40,314 nt of DNA, taken from NCBI GenBank assembly GCA_019456305.1, contig VRUD01000037.1:1-40314 (forward strand), in the 5' to 3' direction. The DNA is from Cytophagales bacterium (lineage in GTDB: Bacteria; Bacteroidota; Bacteroidia; Cytophagales; VRUD01). The notes beneath the pieces were generated by a model, which ran no database searches, had not been told where the DNA came from, and saw nothing but the letters and a program-made list of their open reading frames with translations. This document shows positions 31,707 to 39,312 of this stretch, in pieces (positions within the stretch are counted from its first letter, which is position 1; each line of letters begins with the position of its first letter). Position numbers and translations under genes: made by a program.

Positions 31707-31755
31707 CCCCAAAAGTAAATTGTTTGTTCGGGGTAAACAACACAATACGTTAATT

Positions 31756-33102
31756 TTGAAGAAGATATTAAAAACTAAAAAGGGTAAATATGGCATGGTT
31801 TTCCTGGCATGCCTTATTGTTCCGGTTGCTTTAATATTTGTAGAGATAAGCAATTCTGTTTTTCGTAATCTGAAAATTATGGAGAACAGCGGGAAGAGCG
31901 ATACCAAACCCGTTTATTACGCTGGTTTTATACCGGAAAAAAGAGTAGAATTCGGCATTATATTAGATTCCTTTCTTGTTTTCAAAGATAAAATTAAAGC
32001 CAATGAAAACCTTGCCGGGATACTTTCAAGATTCAATGTAGATTATTCACTCATTGACAAATTAGTAAAAAAGTCCAAAAATATTTTTAATGTCCGGAAA
32101 ATCAGAACTGGCAAGCCTTATACGGTACTTTATTCTAAAGACTCATCCTGTTCAGCTAAATACTTTATCTATGAGCAAAGTCCCACTGATTACGTGGTTT
32201 GTGATCTTAGAGATACTTTGAACGTTTACAAGGAACAAAAGGATGTTGAAGTGAAAATTCAAACAGCCTCGGGTATTATCCACGCTTCTCTTTACGAGAC
32301 CATGATTGACAATGAGATCAATCCGTTATTAGCAATAGAATTATCAGAAATTTATGCATGGGCTATTGACTTTTACAGGATACAGAAAGAAGATAAGTTT
32401 AAAGTAATCTATGAAGAAAAATTTGTGGACGGACGTTCTATCGGGTTTGGTAAAATCCTGGCAGCATATTTTAATCATGCCGGTAAAGATTTTTATGCCT
32501 TTTATTTTACACCTGCCTGCCCGCAAGACAATAAAGACAGCATCGGGGATTATTTTGACGAATGTGGAAGTAGTTTAAGGAAAGCGTTATTAAAATCGCC
32601 TCTTAAATATTCCAGGATAACCTCAAGATATACTCACAGAAGATTTCATCCAATCCTGAAAAGGTACAAGCCACATTATGGAATAGACTATGCTGCAGCA
32701 ACGGGTACTCCAATCAGATCGGTAGGTGATGGGATAGTACTTGAGGCAAGGTATAAGAAAGGTAACGGTAACTATGTAAAGATCAGGCATAACAGTGTTT
32801 ATACCACCCAGTATTTACACATGTCAAAGAGAGCTAAGGGTATAAGACCAGGGGTTTGGGTAAACCAAGGCCAGGTGATCGGGTATGTAGGAAGCACAGG
32901 ACTGGCAACAGGTCCGCATCTTTGTTACAGATTCTGGAAACATGGCCGGCAGGTTAATCCTTTAAAGGTAGAAATACCACCCTCAAAACCAGTCAAACAT
33001 GAATACCGGGAAGAATATTATCAAAATATAAACGAAATAATCAGGGAATTGAATGTGATTGAATATCAAAAAAAATGGTTAAAAACAGTTAATAGCGGTT
33101 AA
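31756..33102 (+). CDS. M23-family peptidoglycan endopeptidase, membrane-anchored
   Basis: From the TTG at 31756 the product is 448 residues. It has a basic start (KKILKTKKGKYG), one membrane segment (MVFLACLIVPVALIFVEI), a middle region resembling the LysM/OapA-like domain of Bacteroidota M23 proteins, and a C-terminal M23 (LytM) domain. Zinc and catalytic positions are PHYGIDYA (His, Asp), TQYLHMS and GPHLCYR. The last usually reads HLH in M23 enzymes; here the third zinc ligand is Cys. HLC variants are, from memory, common in Bacteroidota, and Cys can bind zinc. It likely cleaves peptidoglycan cross-links for growth or division. An ATG start at 31795 is also possible. The gene ends inside a GGTTAATA-type repeat. 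Confidence 0.85.
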   Translation: MKKILKTKKGKYGMVFLACLIVPVALIFVEISNSVFRNLKIMENSGKSDTKPVYYAGFIPEKRVEFGIILDSFLVFKDKIKANENLAGILSRFNVDYSLIDKLVKKSKNIFNVRKIRTGKPYTVLYSKDSSCSAKYFIYEQSPTDYVVCDLRDTLNVYKEQKDVEVKIQTASGIIHASLYETMIDNEINPLLAIELSEIYAWAIDFYRIQKEDKFKVIYEEKFVDGRSIGFGKILAAYFNHAGKDFYAFYFTPACPQDNKDSIGDYFDECGSSLRKALLKSPLKYSRITSRYTHRRFHPILKRYKPHYGIDYAAATGTPIRSVGDGIVLEARYKKGNGNYVKIRHNSVYTTQYLHMSKRAKGIRPGVWVNQGQVIGYVGSTGLATGPHLCYRFWKHGRQVNPLKVEIPPSKPVKHEYREEYYQNINEIIRELNVIEYQKKWLKTVNSG

Positions 33103-33185
33103 TAATAATGGTTAATAACGGTTAAAAGCAGTTAATAACGGTTAATATCGGTTACTTTTTCATATTTTAACTGCTATTAACTGTT
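33084..33185. repeat. GGTTAATAACG minisatellite with inverted ends
   Basis: Several GGTTAATA(A/T)CG-like units (33096-33154) lie between AACAGTTAATAGCGGTTAA (33084-33102) and a complement with one mismatch (33167-33185). The left arm supplies the last codons of the M23 gene. It could fold as a terminator between M23 and ndk. Confidence 0.7.
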
Positions 33186-33201
33186 TGAAACATAGGTATA
33201 T

Positions 33202-33630
33202 ATGCCCGGAAATATTACATTTACAATGATCAAACCTGACGCTGTTGCAGACGTACATTCAGGCGCTATTATAAAGATGATAGAGGATGCAGGATTTGAA
33301 ATTATTGCTATGAAAATGACCAGGTTGAGTGGTGAAAGTGCAGGCCAGTTTTATGAAGTACATAAAGAAAAGCCATTTTACGAAAGTTTGGTCAAATATA
33401 TGTCATCCGGGAAGATCATTGCTATGACGCTCAGGAAAGAAAATGCGGTGGAAGATTTTCGGAAATTTATAGGGGCTACCAACCCTGCTGAAGCTACAGA
33501 AGGTACAATAAGAAAATTATTTGGAAAATCAATTGAAGCCAATGCAGTGCATGGGTCTGACTCGGATGAAAATGCTGAGAAAGAAGCGGGGTTTTTCTTT
33601 TCAGAAAAAAATAATTATATTTGTATCTGA
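33202..33630 (+). CDS. ndk: Nucleoside diphosphate kinase
   Basis: This 142-residue cytoplasmic enzyme transfers the gamma phosphate between nucleoside triphosphates and diphosphates through a phosphohistidine. Lys11 in TMIKPDAV and the active-site His117 in [12 protein letters not shown] are present. [17 protein letters not shown] is the standard substrate loop, and length is normal for the family. The last residues (NNYICI) are specified by a stretch that also contains a promoter-like TATATTTG (33616-33623) for genes downstream. Confidence 0.97.
   Translation: MPGNITFTMIKPDAVADVHSGAIIKMIEDAGFEIIAMKMTRLSGESAGQFYEVHKEKPFYESLVKYMSSGKIIAMTLRKENAVEDFRKFIGATNPAEATEGTIRKLFGKSIEANAVHGSDSDENAEKEAGFFFSEKNNYICI
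33616..33623 (+). promoter_or_regulatory. Promoter -7 element inside 3' end of ndk
   Basis: TATATTTG within AATTATATTTGTATCTGAAA. Nearly the same 20 bases recur at 34405-34424, inside the end of the retropepsin-like gene. It would serve the small gene cluster that follows. Confidence 0.5.
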
Positions 33631-33677
33631 AATAAAAATATAAATCAAAATTATACAACTTTAAATATTTTACTGAT

Positions 33678-33770
33678 ATGAATTCAATTTCTGATTATTC
33701 ACCAGAAACAGTTACTGCTATGGAATTGTTAGAAAGCATTCCACCGGCAAAACGTAAATACATTAATTAA
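33678..33770 (+). CDS. Possible 30-residue small protein
   Basis: A short frame (MNSISDYSPETVTAMELLES and on, ending PPAKRKYIN) begins about 50 bases after a promoter-like element and ends 35 bp before the DUF5678 gene. It is hydrophilic with no membrane segment. It may be a small protein, a leader peptide or chance; support is only position. Confidence 0.3.
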   Translation: MNSISDYSPETVTAMELLESIPPAKRKYIN

Positions 33771-33805
33771 CAAGAAATTAATTATAAAATAAATATCTTT
33801 ATCCT

Positions 33806-34039
33806 ATGAAATCACAAGAGAAAAAAATTACCACTCCATCAAAAGAATATCTTTGGCTTTGTGACCACCCTGAAGAAGAAGCTAAATATGAAGGTGAATG
33901 GATTGCAGTAGTCGTTGATAAGATTGTGGCACATGGGAAAAATTTACAAAAAGTAAGGGAAAAGGCTTATACTATTGGTGAGAGCCCTTATTTTGCTTAT
34001 GTAGTTGAAGAAGCTGAATGGATTTTTTATGTCAGTTGA
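33806..34039 (+). CDS. DUF5678 domain protein
   Basis: This 77-residue protein matches DUF5678: KEYLWLCDHPEEEAKYEGEWIAVVVDKIVAHGKNL, then KAYTIGESPYFAYVVEE. Its function is unknown. Its 3' end overlaps the start of the retropepsin-like gene by 11 bp in a different frame, indicating coupled expression. DUF5678-like and retropepsin-like genes are found as neighbours in other bacteria (from memory), so this is probably a functional pair. Confidence 0.8.
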   Translation: MKSQEKKITTPSKEYLWLCDHPEEEAKYEGEWIAVVVDKIVAHGKNLQKVREKAYTIGESPYFAYVVEEAEWIFYVS

Positions 34040-34436
34040 ATATAAATACAAAAAAGGGATAATTCCTGGCTCGAAAAAGTACCGACCGTTTGCTGATGTC
34101 GGTTTAAATATCGAAAATAAAATTGAAATCTATCAATTTTTGATAGATTCAGGGGCCGATAGAACTATTATCAATTATCAATTAGGAGCGCTGCTTGGAT
34201 TTTCTGTGAAAAGAAATGAAAAATCTATTCAGATTGTAGGGATAGGAGGTTTTACACATGGCTATATAAGACCAATTAAATTATTAATCTCGGGTAGAAA
34301 AATTAATCTAAAAGTTACTTGGATTCATTCTGATAAAGTTCCCTTATTGCTGGGACAAGATGTATTCGATTATTTTAAAATTACTTTTATTAAAAGTAAG
34401 AAGAAAATTATATTTGTGTCTGAAAACAAATATTAA
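34029..34436 (+). CDS. Retropepsin-like aspartic protease domain protein
   Basis: This 135-residue protein has the retropepsin pattern: catalytic LIDSGADRTI (Asp40, Ser41, Gly42), a flap-like GIGGFTHGYI and LLLGQDVFDYFKI near the end. Retropepsin-like enzymes act as homodimers with one Asp from each subunit. The ATG at 34029 is preferred because it overlaps the DUF5678 stop and gives a normal N-terminus (MSVEYKYKKGIIPG); the longer frame from 34005 adds nothing conserved. There is no signal peptide, so it is cytoplasmic. The target is unknown. The 3' end carries a second promoter-like TATATTTG (34409-34416). Confidence 0.8.
   Translation: MSVEYKYKKGIIPGSKKYRPFADVGLNIENKIEIYQFLIDSGADRTIINYQLGALLGFSVKRNEKSIQIVGIGGFTHGYIRPIKLLISGRKINLKVTWIHSDKVPLLLGQDVFDYFKITFIKSKKKIIFVSENKY
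34386..34416 (+). promoter_or_regulatory. Promoter for the structured leader and Kelch gene
   Basis: TTTA (34386-34389), 19 bp, TATATTTG (34409-34416). A transcript from here would carry a leader of about 455 bases containing three hairpins before the Kelch protein start at 34878. Confidence 0.5.
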
Positions 34437-34463
34437 ACTATGACTCACCTAAAATAAAAACAA

Positions 34464-34589
34464 AACAAAAAAGTTGCGTTGCTGACGTTTCTCTGACAAT
34501 AACTACAAGAAAATATATAAAAAAATAATGTGAACCTATAAATTATTTCGTTTGGTTCTTATTCGTTTTTTATATAATTTCGTGTAGTT
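34464..34589 (+). ncRNA. Structured element 1: conserved 31-mer plus long hairpin
   Basis: The 31-base lead (34464-34494, containing AAAGTTGCGTTGCTGACG) recurs at 34632-34662 with two G-to-A changes. It is followed by a hairpin in which 34501-34524 pairs with 34566-34589 at 22 of 24 positions. The loop has a further AATAA...GAACC / GGTTC.TTATT stem. No family is recognised. The same strand is assumed because a promoter lies upstream and the Kelch gene downstream. Confidence 0.5.
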
Positions 34590-34631
34590 TTAACTAAACA
34601 AGAAAAATATAAAGTAAAAAGAAAAAAACAT

Positions 34632-34780
34632 AACAAAAAAGTTGCGTTACTAACGTTTCTCTTCTGAAAAACTACCAAATCTTTAGACCGAGAGAAATAG
34701 CTTAGGAAACGCACCCAGCAGGGTGTGTTACTTATTGCTAATTTCAATTCGGTCGAGGTGCTTGGTAGTACCTTCAGAAG
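34632..34780 (+). ncRNA. Structured element 2: conserved 31-mer plus rod-like multi-stem hairpin
   Basis: The same 31-base lead (34632-34662) runs into stacked helices: CTTCTGAA/TTCAGAAG (34661-34668, 34773-34780), CTACCAA/TTGGTAG (34672-34678, 34762-34768), GACCGA/TCGGTC (34686-34691, 34749-34754), GAAATAGC/GCTAATTTC (34694-34701, 34737-34745, one bulge) and ACGCACCC/GGGTGTGT (34709-34716, 34721-34728) with loop AGCA. Such nesting over 120 bases is unlikely by chance. It may be a cis-regulatory RNA or part of a mobile repeat. Confidence 0.6.
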
Positions 34781-34810
34781 TTGAAATAAAAGCAGAGGTT
34801 CACGCCCTTT

Positions 34811-34873
34811 TTTGTTGCCTGAAATTAATTGAACATCAACCCGCCTTTTGAACCCCGAGGCAACAAATTTTTT
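34811..34873 (+). terminator. Terminator-like hairpin right before Kelch gene start
   Basis: TTTGTTGCCT (34811-34820) pairs exactly with AGGCAACAAA (34858-34867), followed by six T, and the ATG comes 5 bases later. An alternative pairing GGTTCA (34797-34802) with TGAACC (34849-34854) would cross this stem. Such a choice is typical of attenuators. Confidence 0.5.
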
Positions 34874-34877
34874 AATC

Positions 34878-37313
34878 ATGAAAAAGCAAAATATTAATTT
34901 TATGGTTTCAAAAGCAGTATTTACACTGCTTATCTCTGGTTCATTATTGATTATTCAATTTTCAATAATCAATAATCAATTAAAAGCCCAATGCAACACC
35001 TGGACGCAAAAAGCGGATTTTGGTAGTACGGAAAGATTCGGTGCAGTTGGCTTTTCTATTGACAACAAAGGTTATATTGGAACTGGAAAAGATGGTGACT
35101 CGTTAAGATCAGACTTCTGGGAATATGACACGGTTAGTAACACCTGGGCACAAAAAGCAAACTTTGGGGGAATAGCAAGAAGATATGCTGTTGGATTTTC
35201 AATAGACTCCAAAGGATATATTGGGACAGGATTGGATGTAGGAACAAGTTATTTACAAGACTTTTGGGAATATGACCCTGTTGGCAACGCTTGGACGCAA
35301 AAAGCTGACTTTGGTGGTACGGCCAGGCATTTAGCAGCCGGCTTTTCTATTGGTAGCAAAGGATTTATAGGTACAGGATATGATGGAGATTCCTTAAGAT
35401 CTGACTTTTGGCAATATGATCCAATTAGTAACTCCTGGATACAAAAAGCGAAATTTGGAGGGACTGCAAGATTTCTTGCTACTGGTTTTTCTATAGGTAA
35501 CAAAGGATATATTGGAACTGGCGGTGATAGTCTTGGTCCTACCCAAGACTTTTGGGAATATGATTTAGTAAACAACACCTGGACACAAAAAGCTGACTTT
35601 GGTGGTACGGCAAGAACAGGTCCAGTTGGATTTTCTATTGGCAGTAAAGGATATATTGGGACTGGACGTAGTACTTTTTACAACAAAGACTTTTGGGAAT
35701 TTGATCCGGGTAGCAATACTTGGACGCAAAAGGCATCTTTAGGTGCAAATGCAGGAAAAGAATATGCAGTTGGTTTTTCTATTGGTGGCAAAGGGTATAT
35801 AGGCACAGGATATAATGGCGCTGTTGGAAGAAAAGACTTCTGGGAATACATCCCTGATTTAATAGCCAATGCCGGTAAAGATACTTCTGTATTATGTTAT
35901 GATAGTATAATCATAGGTGGTTTTCCAACAGCTTCGGGTGTCTTTAGTGATTATACATATAGTTGGTCACCTTCGGAAGGTTTAAACGACTCAACTTTGG
36001 CCAACCCAACAAGTGCTCTTCCACCTGATACTATAATTTATTTCGTAACAGTAACTGATTCCAACGGTTGTACGGTAAAAGATTCAGTTACGGTCACAGT
36101 AAATCCCTTCAACGTAATCGCAACAGCAAACAACCCTACTATTACTTGCGGAGATACCACTACATTGAATGCAACTTTCAACAGCTCCGCTTCTTATTCA
36201 TGGTCGCCTGTAACCGGATTAACCGATCCTAATGCACAAAATACAGTTGCTGCCCCCTCCCTCACCACCACTTATACAGTCACCGCCACTATACCGGGCT
36301 GCCCTTCTTCTTCCGATACGGTACCAGTGTATGTCCTGCAGGATTCCAATCAAATCTGCCTCATCACCGTAGACTCCACCTCCACCAAAAACGTCATCGT
36401 ATGGGAAAAGCCCATATCAACAGTAATTGACAGCTTCAAAATCTACAGAGACATTGTCGGCACATACACCCATATCGGCAGTGTGGCATATGGAGATTTG
36501 AGTGTTTTTACTGATACTTCTTTAGGTATTGATCCAAACAACACTGCATACAGATACAAACTCTCAGTTTTGGATACCTGTGGCAACGAGAGCGTACTAA
36601 GTAATTTCCATAAAACCATCCACCTTATCATTACGTTAGATATTAATGATAATCCTGTGCTGCAATGGAATGATTACGGAGGTTTTGTATTCACATACTA
36701 CAGGATACTAAGAGACAGCACAGGTCTTGGCGGTAGCTGGGAAGCTATTGATTCTGTATCTTTCGGGATCAATTCATATACAGACAATACTCCACCGCAA
36801 ACGCCAAATGTTCTCTATGTGGTTGAGGTGGTGCCGCCAGATGTTTGCACTGCCACCCTGATGAAGTACCGAAAAGACTTCACAGGGGAGGCCCTGATGA
36901 AATACAAAGAAAATTTCACAGGGCAAGCCCTGAAAAAAGTGTTGGTATACAATTCAGCCAGGTCAAACGTGTCAAACAGGCTTACTACGGGATACAATCT
37001 TCAATCTTCAATTTTAAATTTTCAATTAAAAGCTTATCCCAACCCTTATACAGGTAAAACACAAATAACTTATTCATTAACCCAAAAAGCCAACTCCAGT
37101 TGGATAAAAAACAGATCCAACGGAGTAAATGTATCTTTAGAGGTACTTAATGTGCTGGGTGAGAAGGTGAAGGCAATAGTAAAGGAAAAGCAGAACTTAG
37201 GGAAGTATCAATATAGTTTTTCTGCTAAAGATTCAGGTTATGGTGAAGGAATGTATATTTTGAAATTAAGTGTAAATGAATATATTTATACGAAGAAATT
37301 GATAGAATTTTAA
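34878..37313 (+). CDS. Secreted Kelch-repeat protein with T9SS sorting domain
   Basis: This 811-residue product (start at MKKQNINF; the longer frame from 34848 lies in the hairpin) has a signal peptide ending KAQ (about 40). Six Kelch-type repeats of about 47 residues follow (WTQKADFGGTAR, GFSIG-KGYIGTG, DFWEYDP), forming a beta-propeller at about 42-325. Then come a PKD/Ig-like domain (ANAGKDTSVLCYDS to DSVTVTV), another Ig-like stretch, Fn3-like domains, and a type A T9SS domain (LKAYPNPYTGKTQITYS to YTKKLIEF). It should be a surface or secreted protein; the ligand is unknown. A 36-bp tandem duplication (36858-36929) and an AT-rich QSSILNFQLK stretch look like inserted repeats. Confidence 0.9.
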   Translation: MKKQNINFMVSKAVFTLLISGSLLIIQFSIINNQLKAQCNTWTQKADFGSTERFGAVGFSIDNKGYIGTGKDGDSLRSDFWEYDTVSNTWAQKANFGGIARRYAVGFSIDSKGYIGTGLDVGTSYLQDFWEYDPVGNAWTQKADFGGTARHLAAGFSIGSKGFIGTGYDGDSLRSDFWQYDPISNSWIQKAKFGGTARFLATGFSIGNKGYIGTGGDSLGPTQDFWEYDLVNNTWTQKADFGGTARTGPVGFSIGSKGYIGTGRSTFYNKDFWEFDPGSNTWTQKASLGANAGKEYAVGFSIGGKGYIGTGYNGAVGRKDFWEYIPDLIANAGKDTSVLCYDSIIIGGFPTASGVFSDYTYSWSPSEGLNDSTLANPTSALPPDTIIYFVTVTDSNGCTVKDSVTVTVNPFNVIATANNPTITCGDTTTLNATFNSSASYSWSPVTGLTDPNAQNTVAAPSLTTTYTVTATIPGCPSSSDTVPVYVLQDSNQICLITVDSTSTKNVIVWEKPISTVIDSFKIYRDIVGTYTHIGSVAYGDLSVFTDTSLGIDPNNTAYRYKLSVLDTCGNESVLSNFHKTIHLIITLDINDNPVLQWNDYGGFVFTYYRILRDSTGLGGSWEAIDSVSFGINSYTDNTPPQTPNVLYVVEVVPPDVCTATLMKYRKDFTGEALMKYKENFTGQALKKVLVYNSARSNVSNRLTTGYNLQSSILNFQLKAYPNPYTGKTQITYSLTQKANSSWIKNRSNGVNVSLEVLNVLGEKVKAIVKEKQNLGKYQYSFSAKDSGYGEGMYILKLSVNEYIYTKKLIEF
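36858..36929 (+). repeat. 36-bp tandem duplication inside Kelch gene
   Basis: Two diverged 36-bp units (36858-36893 and 36894-36929) encode LMKYRKDFTGEA and LMKYKENFTGQA, followed by a partial third start (LKKV). It sits between the Fn3-like region and the sorting domain. Confidence 0.8.
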
Positions 37314-37669
37314 ATATTTAGTGCAATAGCTTGTGATAAAGATTTTCTCTTCACTGAAGGTAGCCTGCTCTTTTTAAGACGATCCCTGTATTTTATCTTA
37401 ATGCTATCAATCTCATATTGAACCTGGAGTCCCATCCAGAACTCTGCACTTATTTCAAAAACTGATTCAAGCTTAATAGCCAGTTCGGGTGTAACATATT
37501 GTTTCCCCTGAATTAATCCGTTTAAAAACTCTGGTAATACTCCCATTTTTTGAGCGATCTCTTTTTGCTTTAGGTTCCTGGCTTTAATCTCATCATTGAT
37601 CAATTCGCCAGGATGGGTTGCGTTACCTGGCACTACATCATCGGTTAATTTTATACGCTTATTTTTCAT
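37310..37669 (-). CDS. higA: HigA-family antitoxin
   Basis: This 119-residue DNA-binding antitoxin has an XRE-type helix-turn-helix (LKQKEIAQKMGVLPEFLNGLIQGK) preceded by the HigA signature HPGELINDEI and followed by TPELAIKLESVFEISAEFWMGLQ. HigA binds HigB and represses the operon. It overlaps the end of higB by 11 bp. Its stop overlaps the convergent Kelch gene stop by 4 bp, so the two genes end tail to tail with no spacer. Confidence 0.93.
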   Translation of the reverse strand: MKNKRIKLTDDVVPGNATHPGELINDEIKARNLKQKEIAQKMGVLPEFLNGLIQGKQYVTPELAIKLESVFEISAEFWMGLQVQYEIDSIKIKYRDRLKKSRLPSVKRKSLSQAIALNI

Positions 37670-37946
37670 AATGCTTAGATAATTTTAATATAACGATAGT
37701 TTCCTGTTCATAGACAAATTCAAGTCTGTATTGTTTGCTTACTTTCATTGAACTTCTATCCTCTCCTTTTAATTTTTTAATGTTAAGTCCTGTAATTTTC
37801 TTTAATTCATTAAGGTTTGGAGCTTTTCTAATATAAGTAACTACCTTTCTATATTGTTTAAGAACTGAATCCGAATACTTTGGCTTACCTTTTATATTAC
37901 CTGTGAATAAATTAAATGGTTCTTCTGAGTCAAACGCCACATCCAT
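37659..37946 (-). CDS. higB: HigB/RelE-family toxin
   Basis: This 95-residue toxin is a RelE-fold ribosome-dependent mRNA nuclease of the HigB group: LNIKKLKGEDRSSMKVSKQY then RLEFVYEQETIVILKLSKHY, matching the LKG-DR--SI-v---yRi--- core and the C-terminal strand plus His-Tyr. Toxin before antitoxin is the usual hig order. TAATATTG (minus strand, about 37954-37961) just before the start may be its -7 element. The catalytic residues expected near the C-terminus appear present. Confidence 0.9.
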   Translation of the reverse strand: MDVAFDSEEPFNLFTGNIKGKPKYSDSVLKQYRKVVTYIRKAPNLNELKKITGLNIKKLKGEDRSSMKVSKQYRLEFVYEQETIVILKLSKHYEK

Positions 37947-38013
37947 AATAACGCAATATTAGATAAAAAGTTTAACTCATTTAGTGAATATTTATTATTT
38001 TTTCGCTTTGTTT

Positions 38014-39099
38014 TTAAAAAATTTTCACGGTTTTTTTTCTTTTAATAAAATACACCCTTCTTATCCATGGAGGTATAAAAATTGCGCCCAAAATAAGATA
38101 GGGATAATAAGTAAACATTCTCCATAAAAATGCCATTGCAAAGTTAAAGCCTCCAAGAAACTCCCCAAAGAATGCAGGAAATATAAATTCAGCTAATCCG
38201 CTTCCTCCGGGTGTGGGCAAAATAAGCATTACTATCCATAAAATAATATGACGAAAAAATACCAGGATGTGTTCTGAAAGATTTATGTCAAGAAATGCGG
38301 CTATTAAAAGATTGACCATTAAATATCGTACGGTCCATATAAAAATAGTTGAAAAAGATGCTCTTAGCCAATATACGAAGTCCTTCCCCCTTAGTTGTTT
38401 TGAAGCCAGAATTATTTCGTCACCGTGTTTAGCAGCATCTAATCTCCATTTTCTGAAAAATCTTATGTAGGTGGATTTTACAAGCAACCATTTAAAAGCC
38501 CTGGGACTGATAAACAGGCCCCACGACATTAAAATTGTATATACGGCAACTAACGAATAACTTAAATGAAAAAAAACTTTAACTCCCATATTTATTCTTA
38601 CTATTGAGCCTAATATATTGATATCGAAATTTTCTATCCCGGCAAATATGTCTCCTTTTGTAAAAAAAAGAATAACGGGCAAAGAAATAATAAAGACAAG
38701 ATTATCCAGAATGGCAGTGAGCATAGCATAGGCAAGCGATTTGCCCAGACTTATTCCTTCTTTTACTAATACATAAACAGCCACTGCGGTTCCTCCTACC
38801 ACTGTAGGAGTTACTGCAGAACCAAATTCCCAAAGTAGAATTACATAAAAGCTGATTTTCCATGAAAAAACCTTATCGGTTATATACCTGATCCGGTAAA
38901 TATATCCGATCCCTCTAAAAATAAAGAGCAAAAAACAGCCTAAAAGCAATAAAATACTTGTATTTTTAAAATAATTTAGATCATTGCTGTTGAACTCAAG
39001 GGAAAAGAAAAAAACCGTTACGGCAAGACCCAAGACTACGGGCAAAAGAATTTTACCCGGACTTAAAATTTTGCGTATTTTCTTTTGTTGTGACTGCAT
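38014..39099 (-). CDS. Flippase-like membrane protein (LPG synthase TM-domain family)
   Basis: This 361-residue protein has about eight membrane helices and matches the lysylphosphatidylglycerol-synthase transmembrane/flippase-like family (UPF0104, AglD2-like). Diagnostic stretches are the WEFGSAVTPTVVGGTAVAVYV region and LPTPGGSGLAEFIFPAFFG. It lacks the soluble aminoacyl-transfer domain, so a lipid or lipid-linked sugar flippase role is more likely than lysyl transfer. It is read from a start next to an AT-rich gap and is not obviously in an operon with higBA (68 bp gap) or scpA. Confidence 0.85.
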   Translation of the reverse strand: MQSQQKKIRKILSPGKILLPVVLGLAVTVFFFSLEFNSNDLNYFKNTSILLLLGCFLLFIFRGIGYIYRIRYITDKVFSWKISFYVILLWEFGSAVTPTVVGGTAVAVYVLVKEGISLGKSLAYAMLTAILDNLVFIISLPVILFFTKGDIFAGIENFDINILGSIVRINMGVKVFFHLSYSLVAVYTILMSWGLFISPRAFKWLLVKSTYIRFFRKWRLDAAKHGDEIILASKQLRGKDFVYWLRASFSTIFIWTVRYLMVNLLIAAFLDINLSEHILVFFRHIILWIVMLILPTPGGSGLAEFIFPAFFGEFLGGFNFAMAFLWRMFTYYPYLILGAIFIPPWIRRVYFIKRKKTVKIF

Positions 39100-39312
39100 T
39101 TATAAACACAGATTACCCAGATTATGAACACAGATTATACAGATTTTTATATAATTATACATTAGTTATTTGGTATAGTTATAATCATAGTCATTATCTA
39201 CTGTCTGCAATCTATTTCCAATATTTCCCTTATTCCCTACTGCTAACTCTACTGCGATATAAATATCGCGCTACAAATTGCATACTGACTACTGCTTACT
39301 GCTTACTGCCAA
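39100..39312. repeat. Short direct repeats and CTACTGC-type heptamers
   Basis: The gap between the flippase gene and scpA has two AACACAGATTA units (39105-39115 and 39129-39139) and scattered 7-bp units such as CTACTGT, CTACTGC and GCTTACT up to 39312. The last of these supply the C-terminal codons of scpA (KLAVSSKQ). No gene is seen in the gap. Confidence 0.6.

Noticed and set aside
34464-34780. Integron attC sites or a known riboswitch class
   Set aside because: No integrase is present, the core-site spacing does not fit attC, and the stems do not match any riboswitch I can recall.
34559-34879. 106-residue reading frame on the minus strand across the structured region
   Set aside because: It overlaps the hairpins and a likely leader, has no start signal and no recognised domain. 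It could be a chance frame through a dispersed repeat.
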